Shown here one piece after another: positions 17,084 to 23,992 of a stretch of 64,000 bases of DNA (positions within the stretch are counted from its first letter, which is position 1; every line of letters begins with the position of its first letter). Position numbers and translations under genes: made by a program. The stretch spans positions 124,001 through 188,000 of the forward strand of contig NZ_JACGXL010000002.1 of NCBI RefSeq assembly GCF_014138265.1, written 5' to 3'. Under the pieces are notes generated by a model. The model did no database searches, had not been told where the DNA came from, and worked only from the letters and a program-made list of their open reading frames with translations. The DNA is from Dokdonella fugitiva (GTDB lineage Bacteria; Pseudomonadota; Gammaproteobacteria; Xanthomonadales; Rhodanobacteraceae).

Positions 17084-18214
17084 TCAGGCCCACACCTCGC
17101 CGAGCACGCGCGCGAAGTTGCCGCCGAGGATCTTCTCGATGCGCGCGTCCTTGTGGCCGCGCCGGGCGAGCATGCCGGCGAGCACGTCGAAGCGGTCGGC
17201 GACGTTGAGGTCGGGGATGAACATGTACAGATCGGCCGGACGCCCCTTCTCGAAGATGCCGTCCTCGACCATCGCCTTGATGTACTCGCGGTTGTCCTTC
17301 TCGAATTGCGGCGTGCGCTCGGTCGGCGCGATGCCGCCGTCGGTGCCGATGCCGACGTGGTCCTCGCCGCAGACGTCGATCGCGTGCTCGATGTGGCGGA
17401 TCACGTCGATCGCCATCGGTTGCGTGTCGGTGCGCAGGTACGGCCAGAAGATGATGCCGGCGACGCCACCGCGCTCGGCCATCGCGCGCAGCTCGGCGTC
17501 GCCCGTGTTGCGCGGCAGGTCGGCGAGCGCGCGGCAGCCGGTGTGGCTGATCAGCATCGGTGCCTTCGACGCCGCGATGCCTTCGGCGATCGTGCGCTGC
17601 GAACCGTGCGCGAGGTCGACCACGACCTTGTCCGTGTTGAGCCGCTCGATCAGCGCGTGGCCGAGGTGGCTGAGTCCGGCATTGCCGGGTTCGGTGCAGC
17701 CGTCGCCGGCGAGGTTGCGCCGATTGTGGGTGATCTGCACGACGCGGATGCCGAGCTGGCGGAACAGCGTCACGCGGTCGAGGTCCTCGCCGATCGGCTC
17801 GCTGCCCTGGAAGCGCGGGATCAGGCCGAGCTGGTGCGCCTCGTGCGCGCGGGCGAGGTCGGCCTTCTCGCCGATGATGCGGAATGCGGCCGGGTTCTTC
17901 GCGACGATGTCGCGGACGCGCGCGAGCTGCGCCTTCATCTTTTCGAACTGCGCGTCGTTGTTCCAGTAGCGGCCGTTCGGTCCGATGCTGAGCAGCACCG
18001 CGCCGAGGCCGGACGCGCGCGCGGCAGCGAGTTCGCCGGGCGTATCCTTCGGATCCGCGTCGGGGGCGAACAGGTAGAGCCCACCTTCGCCGTCGATCGC
18101 GATCGTGTCGCGGTAGCGGGGCCAGGCCGGCGTGCCGGCGGCGTGCAGGGGGGACGTCAGCATTCCGGCCGCGGCGACTCCCGCGGCCACGAGGAACTCG
18201 CGGCGATCAGGCAT
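17084..18214 (-). CDS. Tat-exported M19 (membrane dipeptidase-like) protein, first copy
   Basis: 376 residues, closely similar to the following gene throughout (for example HIEHAIDVCGEDHVGIGTDG and DARIEKILGGNFARV are shared). Twin-arginine signal MPDRREFLVAAGVAAAG with cleavage near LHAAG. As in its partner, the HxD metal motif is replaced (AIDGEGGLYLF) and the Glu region reads RFQGSEP, while the later histidines (DLAHGSQRT, ISHTGCRAL) are kept. Either a divergent M19 subgroup with a different metal arrangement or a binding protein. First gene of a two-gene operon arising from tandem duplication; an 82-nt gap separates it from ctaB. Confidence 0.82.
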   Translation of the reverse strand: MPDRREFLVAAGVAAAGMLTSPLHAAGTPAWPRYRDTIAIDGEGGLYLFAPDADPKDTPGELAAARASGLGAVLLSIGPNGRYWNNDAQFEKMKAQLARVRDIVAKNPAAFRIIGEKADLARAHEAHQLGLIPRFQGSEPIGEDLDRVTLFRQLGIRVVQITHNRRNLAGDGCTEPGNAGLSHLGHALIERLNTDKVVVDLAHGSQRTIAEGIAASKAPMLISHTGCRALADLPRNTGDAELRAMAERGGVAGIIFWPYLRTDTQPMAIDVIRHIEHAIDVCGEDHVGIGTDGGIAPTERTPQFEKDNREYIKAMVEDGIFEKGRPADLYMFIPDLNVADRFDVLAGMLARRGHKDARIEKILGGNFARVLGEVWA

Positions 18215-18296
18215 GGCTATCCTTCGGCGTGCGCGAAGTACGACAGGCTTCGCAGGAAGCCGAGTATAGCCACGCCCCCACCGGGGCGCGCAAGGG

Positions 18297-19205
18297 TCAG
18301 CCGACGCGGCGGAAGGTGAGCGCGGGATCGGCCAGCGCGTCGACCGGCAGGTAGTGATCGACGAGCAGGAACGCGAACAACGCCATCAGGTATACGATGG
18401 AATAGTTGAACACGCGCATCGCGAAGAATTCGTCGGGCGGGTCGAGCAGGCGGATCGCGTAGTAGAGGAACGCGCCGCCGAGCACGAGCGCGCCGCCGAG
18501 GTAGAACAGCCCGCTCATGCCGGTCAGGTACGGCAGCACGGTGATGACGACGAGCAGCACGGTGTAGAACAGCACGTGCCAGCGCGTGTAGGTCACGCCG
18601 TGCGTGACCGGCAGCATCGGCACCTGCGCGCGCGCGTAGTCGTCGCGGCGGAAGATCGCGAGCGCCCAGAAATGCGGCGGCGTCCAGATGAAGATGATGA
18701 GGAACAACAGCAGCGCGTACGGATGCACGCTGCCGCTCACCGCGGCCCAGCCGAGTACGGGCGGCGCGGCGCCGGCGGCACCGCCGATCACGATGTTCTG
18801 CGGCGTCGCGCGCTTGAGGTAGGCGGTGTATACGACCGCATAGCCGATCAGCGAGGCGAACGTGAGCGCCGCGGTGAGCGGGTTGACGAACGCGATGAGG
18901 ATCGCCATCGACAGCGCGCCGAGGATCAGCGCGAACGCGAGCACCTGCGTCGGTGTGAGCGCACCGGTCGCCAGCGGCCGGTGCGACGTGCGCGCCATCA
19001 CCTTGTCGATGCGCTGGTCGATCAGGTGGTTGAGCGCGGCGGCCGACGCGGCCGCGAGCCAGATACCGAACATGCCCGCGATCGCCTGCCGCGGCGGCGG
19101 CAGTCCGGGCACCGCGAGGAACATGCCGATCACCGCCGTGAACACGATCAGCGCGACGACGCGCGGCTTGGTCAGTTCGAGATACTGGCGGGCGACGGGG
19201 GGCAT
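18297..19205 (-). CDS. ctaB: Protoheme IX farnesyltransferase (heme O synthase)
   Basis: 302 residues, about nine membrane helices, UbiA superfamily. It attaches a farnesyl chain to heme B, giving heme O for the oxidase. Key motifs: [18 protein letters not shown], the first acidic motif [15 protein letters not shown], the Y[16 protein letters not shown] loop, and the second motif [34 protein letters not shown] 19205. It follows ctaA in the same direction, but 196 nt containing an inverted repeat separate them, so it may have its own promoter or be processed. Confidence 0.96.
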   Translation of the reverse strand: MPPVARQYLELTKPRVVALIVFTAVIGMFLAVPGLPPPRQAIAGMFGIWLAAASAAALNHLIDQRIDKVMARTSHRPLATGALTPTQVLAFALILGALSMAILIAFVNPLTAALTFASLIGYAVVYTAYLKRATPQNIVIGGAAGAAPPVLGWAAVSGSVHPYALLLFLIIFIWTPPHFWALAIFRRDDYARAQVPMLPVTHGVTYTRWHVLFYTVLLVVITVLPYLTGMSGLFYLGGALVLGGAFLYYAIRLLDPPDEFFAMRVFNYSIVYLMALFAFLLVDHYLPVDALADPALTFRRVG

Positions 19206-19283
19206 GGCGGCGGATCGATTCTTGCTCGGAAAGGAATGGATTGAAATACGAAGGGCGCGAGGTAGGGTTGGAGATCAATGCCT

Positions 19284-19366
19284 GAAACACGAAGCACACC
19301 GAGGAAGAGCACTTCTCCTGATCAATGCTCTTGCCTTATTCGCGTGCTCTGTGTGCTTCGTGTTTC
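19284..19366. repeat. Inverted repeat between ctaA and ctaB
   Basis: Outer arms GAAACACGAAGCACAC (19284-19299) and GTGTGCTTCGTGTTTC (19351-19366) are perfect 16-bp complements; inner arms GAGCAC (19307-19312) and GTGCTC (19344-19349) also pair. The stretch is much richer in A+T than its surroundings. The GAAACACGAAGCAC wording resembles dispersed CACGAAG-type intergenic repeats of several bacterial groups, so this is probably one copy of a genome repeat. Confidence 0.75.
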
Positions 19367-19401
19367 GATCTTAGCGGTTGCTTCCTTCCCGCCCTCGTGT
19401 T

Positions 19402-20544
19402 TCAGTCTTTGGGAGCCACGCCGTGCGGCAGAACCCGCACGAGCAGCGCGATCAGCGAGAACAGCAGCAGCGCCGCGACCCCATTGTGCGCGGTCGCGAC
19501 CGGCAACGGCAGCAGCAGCTTGACGTTCAGGATGCCCAGCGCGACCTGCGTGCAGAGCAGGACGCCGACCAGCGTCGCGTTCGCGCGCAGGCCGCGACGC
19601 CAGGCGAGCACGGCAGTCGCGAGCACGTGGCCGAATACGACGAGCGCACCGAGGCGATGCGCGATCTGGATCGCCGCGCGCGCGGCGGCGTCGAGCACGC
19701 CGCCTTCGTAGTTGACGCCGATGCCGCGCCAGAGCACGAAGCCTTCGCGGAAATCGACCTGCGGCCACCAGCTGCCGGCACAGGTCGGGAAGTCCGCGCC
19801 GCAGGCGAGCGCGGCGTAGTTCGCGCTGGTCCAGCCGCCGAGCGCGATCTGCAGCGACAGCAGAGCCAGCGCGACGACGATCATCGGTCGCAGCCGCCGC
19901 TGCGCGTGATCCGGCGCGACGCGGGCCGCGAGCGCGAGCGCGACCGCGGCGAGCAGCGAGAACGTGAGCAGGCCGCCGAGCAGGTGGCCCATGACGACGA
20001 TCGGCTTGAGCAGCAGCGTGACCGTCCACATGCCGAGCATCGCCTGGAAGATCACGACGCCGAAGGCGGCGACCGCGATGCGCCATGGCCAAGCACGTGG
20101 CAGCGTCGCCGCCGCGCCGAGCGGCAGCGCGAGCGCGAGCGCGGACAGCAGCGCGGAAGCGGCGTAAAGCCCCTTGATGTAGAGCGCGATGCCGACCGCC
20201 GCCGAGAGCGCGGCGGCGAGCAACGCCGCGACGTGCGCGCGACGCGGCCACGCCGCGACCAGCGCGAGCGCGAACACGAGCGTGCCGAGCGTGCCCGCGA
20301 GCATGCGGTGGACCTGTTCGCGCCACGCCTTGTGCGTCTCGAACGGGCGATCCGGGAACGCCTCATTCGCTCGCGCGATGTCCTGCTCGTGGCCGGGCCA
20401 AGTCGCCTTGCCGTAGCAGGTCGGCCAGTCCGGACACGACAGGCCCGCGTTGGACAGGCGCACGAAGGCGCCGAACACGATCACGAGGAACGCGAACACC
20501 GCGGCGAACGCGGCGAGGCGGAGCGGCGTCACGGCGAGGCGCAT
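19402..20544 (-). CDS. ctaA: Heme A synthase (COX15/CtaA)
   Basis: 380 residues, eight membrane helices. It oxidises the C8 methyl of heme O to the formyl group of heme A. Characteristic features: GAFVRLSNAGLSCPDWPTCYG, HKAWREQVHRMLAGTLG (heme His), MGHLLGGLLTFSLL, GGWTSANYAALACGADFPTC, and IAHRLGALVVFGHV; the two CxDWPxC/CxxxFPxC-type loops carry conserved cysteines. ATG 20544 lies 1 nt from the stop of the SCO-like gene, so it is co-translated with it. Upstream order SURF1, SCO-like, ctaA matches oxidase loci in related proteobacteria. Confidence 0.96.
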   Translation of the reverse strand: MRLAVTPLRLAAFAAVFAFLVIVFGAFVRLSNAGLSCPDWPTCYGKATWPGHEQDIARANEAFPDRPFETHKAWREQVHRMLAGTLGTLVFALALVAAWPRRAHVAALLAAALSAAVGIALYIKGLYAASALLSALALALPLGAAATLPRAWPWRIAVAAFGVVIFQAMLGMWTVTLLLKPIVVMGHLLGGLLTFSLLAAVALALAARVAPDHAQRRLRPMIVVALALLSLQIALGGWTSANYAALACGADFPTCAGSWWPQVDFREGFVLWRGIGVNYEGGVLDAAARAAIQIAHRLGALVVFGHVLATAVLAWRRGLRANATLVGVLLCTQVALGILNVKLLLPLPVATAHNGVAALLLFSLIALLVRVLPHGVAPKD

Positions 20545-20545
20545 G

Positions 20546-21094
20546 TCAGTTCTTCACGAGCCGCGCGAGATCCTTGCGCAGCTTATTGGCGTCGTAGTCG
20601 ACCGGATAGCGCAGCACGAGGAAGCCGTGGGGATCGGCGAATGCGACCGCGACCTCGTCCGCGCCGGCGGGACGCAGGCCTGCGAGGCGGCCGTCGACGT
20701 CGCGCGCGGTGGTCACCGGCTTCAGGGCTTCGCGCGTGTCCGCCGGCAATTCGCCGAGTACGACGACGCGCACGCGGTACGCATTCTGGTTCAGCGTGAG
20801 GCGCGCGCGGCGCAGTTCGTCGATGCGCTCGATGCACGCCTTCGCGCAAGCCGGCCCCGGGATCGCGAACACCGTCCACGACCATTCGGCGTCCTTCCAG
20901 GCGAGCACGCTGCCGTCGTCGTGCACGAAGCGTGCGTTCGCGAGGTCCTGTGGCGGTTCGATCATCGTGCCGTAGTTGCGCGTGCCCGCGGGGCGCCAGC
21001 CGAACGCGTTGAGCACGTACGCGGTCACGAGCGGGGCGGCGAACAGCAGCAGGATCAGGATCAGGCCAATCCGGTTGCGCGTGCGGGGAGTCAT
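20546..21094 (-). CDS. SCO-like thioredoxin-fold membrane protein of oxidase assembly
   Basis: 182 residues: one N-terminal membrane anchor (RIGLILILLLFAAPLVTAYVL) and a periplasmic thioredoxin-like domain. The segment FAIPGPACAKACIERIDELR has a C-x3-C spacing as in the copper-binding CxxxC of SCO1/SenC, and VAFADPHGFLVLRYP offers a later His in a SCO-like place. Overall similarity to canonical SCO is low, and many relatives are labelled hypothetical. By position, between SURF1 and ctaA, it likely delivers copper or reduces the CuA site of subunit II. ATG 21094 overlaps the SURF1 stop by 4 nt (ATGA). Family assignment is inferred from motif spacing plus context. Confidence 0.7.
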   Translation of the reverse strand: MTPRTRNRIGLILILLLFAAPLVTAYVLNAFGWRPAGTRNYGTMIEPPQDLANARFVHDDGSVLAWKDAEWSWTVFAIPGPACAKACIERIDELRRARLTLNQNAYRVRVVVLGELPADTREALKPVTTARDVDGRLAGLRPAGADEVAVAFADPHGFLVLRYPVDYDANKLRKDLARLVKN

Positions 21095-21822
21095 CGCGGT
21101 TTCTCGTGCGGTGACCGGCGCGAGGGCCGGTGCAGGATGAAGAACGTCGCCGCGACGACCGCGGCGAAGGTGTACCAGGTGAACGCGTAGCCGTAGTGCC
21201 GCTCGGGCGGGAACACTTCGGGCTTCCATTCGCGCACGAACGTGGTGACCTCCTCGCCCGGCAGCTGCAGCAGCACGCGCGTGTCGAGCGGGCGGCCGAG
21301 ATCGGCGCCGACCTCGGCGAGGTCGAGGTAGATCGTCGTCTTCGGCCAGTTCACCTGGTGCGGCAACGCGTCGCCGCCGAGGCGCAGGCCGCTCCCGGGC
21401 GGCGGCGCGTACAGCGCGCGCACGGTCTGCGCGCCTTCCGGCGGCGGCGGGATCGTCGGCATCTCGCCGCGCGCGTCGCGCGCGAGGAAACCACGGTCGA
21501 CGAGCACTGCGGTGCCGCCCGCGGCCGGCTCGAACACGTCGTAGACCATCACGCCCGGCCGACCGTCGCGCACCTGGTTGTCGAGCACGTAGGCGTGCAG
21601 CGGATCGAAGCGGCCCTTCACCTCGACGAGCGGATAGCGCGCGCCCGCTTCACGCCGTGCCTGCTCGAGCGGCACCGGTGGCTGGTGCGCGGCGCCGTCG
21701 AACGCGGCGAACAGCGCTTCCTTCTCGTGAGCACGACGGACCTGCCAGGTACCGAGCGCGAGGAACAATGCGATACCCGCGAGTGTCGCCGCGATCGCCG
21801 TCGGATGCGCGCGCCTAGCCAC
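21091..21822 (-). CDS. SURF1-family oxidase assembly protein
   Basis: 243 residues: N-terminal helix with LALGTWQVRRAHEKEAL (the SURF1 GxWQxxR signature), periplasmic domain containing VEVKGRFDP, VLVDRGFLARDAR and a C-terminal helix preceded by HYGYAFTWYTFAAVV, the conserved YxxQWF-like end. It helps insert heme A into subunit I. Start is GTG 21822, next to the divergent DUF2909 leader; no good ribosome site is visible, so a leaderless or short-leader mRNA from the shared promoter region is possible. Stop overlaps the next gene's ATG. Confidence 0.92.
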   Translation of the reverse strand: MARRAHPTAIAATLAGIALFLALGTWQVRRAHEKEALFAAFDGAAHQPPVPLEQARREAGARYPLVEVKGRFDPLHAYVLDNQVRDGRPGVMVYDVFEPAAGGTAVLVDRGFLARDARGEMPTIPPPPEGAQTVRALYAPPPGSGLRLGGDALPHQVNWPKTTIYLDLAEVGADLGRPLDTRVLLQLPGEEVTTFVREWKPEVFPPERHYGYAFTWYTFAAVVAATFFILHRPSRRSPHEKPR

Positions 21823-21835
21823 GGAGAGGCGGCGC

Positions 21836-21870
21836 TATAATCGGCGAGGCAGCCGGAACCGCGTTCCGGC
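21836..21870 (+). promoter_or_regulatory. -10 box and leader hairpin before DUF2909 gene
   Basis: TATAAT at 21836-21841 is a perfect -10 hexamer on the plus strand, 44 nt before ATG 21885; no good -35 was seen. A hairpin GCCGGAAC/GTTCCGGC (21852-21859 with 21863-21870) lies in the presumed leader, ending 14 nt before the start codon, where it could affect ribosome access. The divergent SURF1 start is only 14 nt away from the -10 box. Confidence 0.45.
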
Positions 21871-21884
21871 CGGAAGCGCAAGCC

Positions 21885-22094
21885 ATGCTCGGCACCGTCC
21901 TGATCGTCGTGTTCTTTCTCGCCATCGTCTACAACCTGGGCGCCGGCCTGTTTTTCATGATCACCGACAAGGGCGGCACGGACCGCACGCTGAAAGCGCT
22001 CACGCGACGCATCGCGCTGTCGGTGCTGCTGATCGCGCTCGTCATGCTCGGCATCTGGACCGGCATCATCCGCCCGCACGGCGTGGGCGGCTGA
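21885..22094 (+). CDS. DUF2909 twin-transmembrane protein
   Basis: 69 residues with two membrane helices separated by a short charged loop: LIVVFFLAIVYNLGAGLFFM, TDKGGTDRTLKALTRRI, and LSVLLIALVMLGIWTGI, ending RPHGVGG. This is the standard DUF2909 pattern, a small protein found in oxidase loci beside SURF1 and ctaE in many proteobacteria. A role in cytochrome c oxidase assembly or stability is inferred from this constant company only. It is the only plus-strand gene in the oxidase region. Confidence 0.88.
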   Translation: MLGTVLIVVFFLAIVYNLGAGLFFMITDKGGTDRTLKALTRRIALSVLLIALVMLGIWTGIIRPHGVGG

Positions 22095-22196
22095 TTCGCG
22101 CGGCGCGAAGGCTGCAAGCCGACGCGCTCCGTTTGCCGTCCGTCATTGTGTTGCGGTCCCGCGATCGCGAGAGCCGAGGGCGCGGTGTCGAGCCCC

Positions 22197-22224
22197 CAGC
22201 CCTCAGCCCTCAGCCCTCAGCCCT
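22197..22224 (+). repeat. Four tandem copies of CAGCCCT
   Basis: The 7-mer CAGCCCT occurs four times head to tail, just downstream of the minus-strand ctaE stop (22229) and 100 nt after the DUF2909 gene. A short slippage-prone microsatellite; no coding role. Confidence 0.85.
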
Positions 22225-22228
22225 GTTC

Positions 22229-23095
22229 TTACAGCACGTACACGAACAGGAACAGGCCGAGCCAGACCACGTCGACGAAGTGCCAGTACCAGGCGACCGC
22301 TTCGAAACCGAAGTGGTTGTCCTTGGTGAAGTGACCCTTCGCGCAGCGGAACCAGATCACCGTGAGCATGATCGCCCCGAGCGTGACGTGCATGCCGTGG
22401 AAGCCGGTGAGCATGAAGAACGTGCTGCCGTAGACGCCGCTGCCGAGCGTGAGGTTGAGATGCCCGTAGGCTTCGGCGTACTCGTGCGCCTGGAAGCCGA
22501 GGAAGATCACGCCGAGCACGACGGTGAGCGCGAGGAACACGAGCAGCTGCTTGCGGTTGCCGGCGCGCAGCGCGTGGTGGGCGATCGTGATCGTGACGCC
22601 CGACGACAGCAGCAACAGGGTGTTGAGCAGCGGGATGCCCCACGGCGACATCGTCGAGAACGCGCCGCCGACACCAGCCGGGCCGTTGGTCGGCCACGCG
22701 GCCGAGAACGCGGGCCACAGGTAGTGGTTGGTGAGCGCGCCATGGCCGGCGCCGCCGAGCCACGGCACCGAGTAGGTGCGGGCGTAGAACAGCGCGCCGA
22801 AGAACGCCGCGAAGAACATCACTTCCGAGAAGATGAACCAGATCATCCCCATGCGGAAGGAGGTGTCGACCTGCTTGTTGTACTTGCCGCCGATCGACTC
22901 GCGGATGACCGTGCCGAACCAGCCGAACATCATGAACAGCAGCAGGGCGATGCCGACGGCCATGATCGGCTTGCCGATGTCGGCCTCGTTGAGCCAGAGG
23001 CCCGCGCCGCCGACCGTACCGAGCAGGCCGAACGAGCCGATGATCGGCCAATGGCTGCCGTGGGGAACGTAGTAAGCACCTTGTGTTTGCGCCAT
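22229..23095 (-). CDS. ctaE: Cytochrome c oxidase subunit III
   Basis: 288 residues, seven membrane helices. Diagnostic motifs: YYVPHGSHWPIIGSFGLL at the start, MGMIWFIFSEVMFFAAFFGALFY (the E-rich helix III), GFQAHEYAEA, TGFHGMHVTLGAIML, and the terminal AVAWYWHFVDVVWLGLFLFVYVL. It stabilises the subunit I core and its proton uptake. ATG 23095 opens the MAQTQGAYYVPHG start; a much longer upstream open frame exists but runs antisense-like into ctaG and is rejected. Fifth gene of the coxB-ctaD-assembly-ctaG-ctaE run, 38 nt after ctaG. Confidence 0.97.
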   Translation of the reverse strand: MAQTQGAYYVPHGSHWPIIGSFGLLGTVGGAGLWLNEADIGKPIMAVGIALLLFMMFGWFGTVIRESIGGKYNKQVDTSFRMGMIWFIFSEVMFFAAFFGALFYARTYSVPWLGGAGHGALTNHYLWPAFSAAWPTNGPAGVGGAFSTMSPWGIPLLNTLLLLSSGVTITIAHHALRAGNRKQLLVFLALTVVLGVIFLGFQAHEYAEAYGHLNLTLGSGVYGSTFFMLTGFHGMHVTLGAIMLTVIWFRCAKGHFTKDNHFGFEAVAWYWHFVDVVWLGLFLFVYVL

Positions 23096-23133
23096 GGCGG
23101 CTGGTCCCGATCGTTGCGTCAATTTGCCTGGAG

Positions 23134-23727
23134 TCAGCCCGCCGCCGGCAGCGGCGAGCCCGTCTTGGGGTGTTGCTCGGCGGACAGCCGCACGGTGGCC
23201 GCTTCGTTCGCGTAGAAAGTGTACGACAGGGTCAGCTCGCGCACGCCCTGCGGCAGCTGCGGGTCGACGTAGAAGCGCACCGGCATGCGGCGCGATTCGC
23301 CCGCCCTCAGCACCTGCTCGGTGAAGCAGAAGCATTCGGTCTTGTTGAAGAACGCCGACGCATCGCTCGGCGCGATGCTCGGCACCGCGTTGCCGACGAT
23401 CGCGTCGCCGCCGTTGTTGGTCGCGTCGAACCACACTTCGGTCAGCTTGCCGGGGTGCACGTCGACGCCGGAGAGCTCCGGCGTGAACGACCACGGCAGC
23501 TTGCTGTTGACGCCGGTCACGAACTGAACCCGCACGGTGCGGTTCACGTCCTCGACCAGGCCCGCGACGCGACTGCGGTCGACTGCGCCCGGCGCGAGCT
23601 TGATGCCGAGCACGTGTTCGCACACGACGCGATACAGCGGCACCATCGCGAAACCGAACAGGAACGCGCAGGCGACCACGACACCGGCCGTCTTCAGCAC
23701 GCCGAGATTGCGGTTCCCCGCATTCAT
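23134..23727 (-). CDS. ctaG: Cytochrome c oxidase assembly protein CtaG/Cox11
   Basis: 197 residues. One N-terminal membrane helix (LKTAGVVVACAFLFGFAMVPLY, then RVVCEHVLG) and a periplasmic immunoglobulin-like copper domain with FNKTECFCFTEQVL, where the CFC pair binds Cu(I), and PVRFYVDP. It delivers CuB to subunit I. ATG 23727 overlaps the stop of the small assembly gene by 4 nt (ATGA), so translation is coupled. Confidence 0.97.
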   Translation of the reverse strand: MNAGNRNLGVLKTAGVVVACAFLFGFAMVPLYRVVCEHVLGIKLAPGAVDRSRVAGLVEDVNRTVRVQFVTGVNSKLPWSFTPELSGVDVHPGKLTEVWFDATNNGGDAIVGNAVPSIAPSDASAFFNKTECFCFTEQVLRAGESRRMPVRFYVDPQLPQGVRELTLSYTFYANEAATVRLSAEQHPKTGSPLPAAG

Positions 23728-23855
23728 CGGCGCAGCACGACGTCGCCGATCGCGATCAGGTAGATCGCGACCGCCACCAGCCCGATGACGAGCGCGGTGC
23801 GGCGCGCCCGCGCGCGGCCTGCAGGGCGTTCGTCATTGGCAAGCTGTTGTTTCAT
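23724..23855 (-). CDS. Small oxidase assembly protein, 43 residues
   Basis: Tiny gene between ctaD and ctaG: MKQQLANDERPAGRARARRT, then one membrane helix (about residues 21-40) ending VVLRR. Same size, position and topology as the cytochrome oxidase small assembly protein annotated in many beta- and gammaproteobacterial cox operons. ATG 23855; the TGA overlaps ctaG's ATG. It is below common gene-calling length limits, so it is easily missed. Function is inferred from constant location. Confidence 0.8.
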   Translation of the reverse strand: MKQQLANDERPAGRARARRTALVIGLVAVAIYLIAIGDVVLRR

Positions 23856-23895
23856 TGCCTCGTCGTCGGTTCGCAGCGTGCTTTACTTCAATAGT

Positions 23896-23987
23896 GCGGC
23901 CATGGAAGGCCGCTCCTGGACCAGCAAATTCAAACGCCGCTTCGAACCGACGTCACCTCCATCGAACCAGCGATCACGGACGATCGC
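23896..23987 (+). repeat. Two GGA-loop hairpins between ctaD and the small assembly gene
   Basis: Hairpin 1: GCGGCC (23896-23901), loop ATGGAA, GGCCGC (23908-23913). Hairpin 2: GCGATC (23970-23975), loop ACGGAC, GATCGC (23982-23987). Both stems are perfect and both loops are hexamers of form A-N-GGA-N when read on the plus strand, opposite to the genes. The gap 23856-23992 has no coding signal. Confidence 0.7.
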
Positions 23988-23992
23988 ACCAC

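Noticed and set aside
22197-22224. CRISPR-like repeat at the CAGCCCT array
   Set aside because: Units are 7 nt with no spacers; a simple tandem repeat, and no cas genes in the window.
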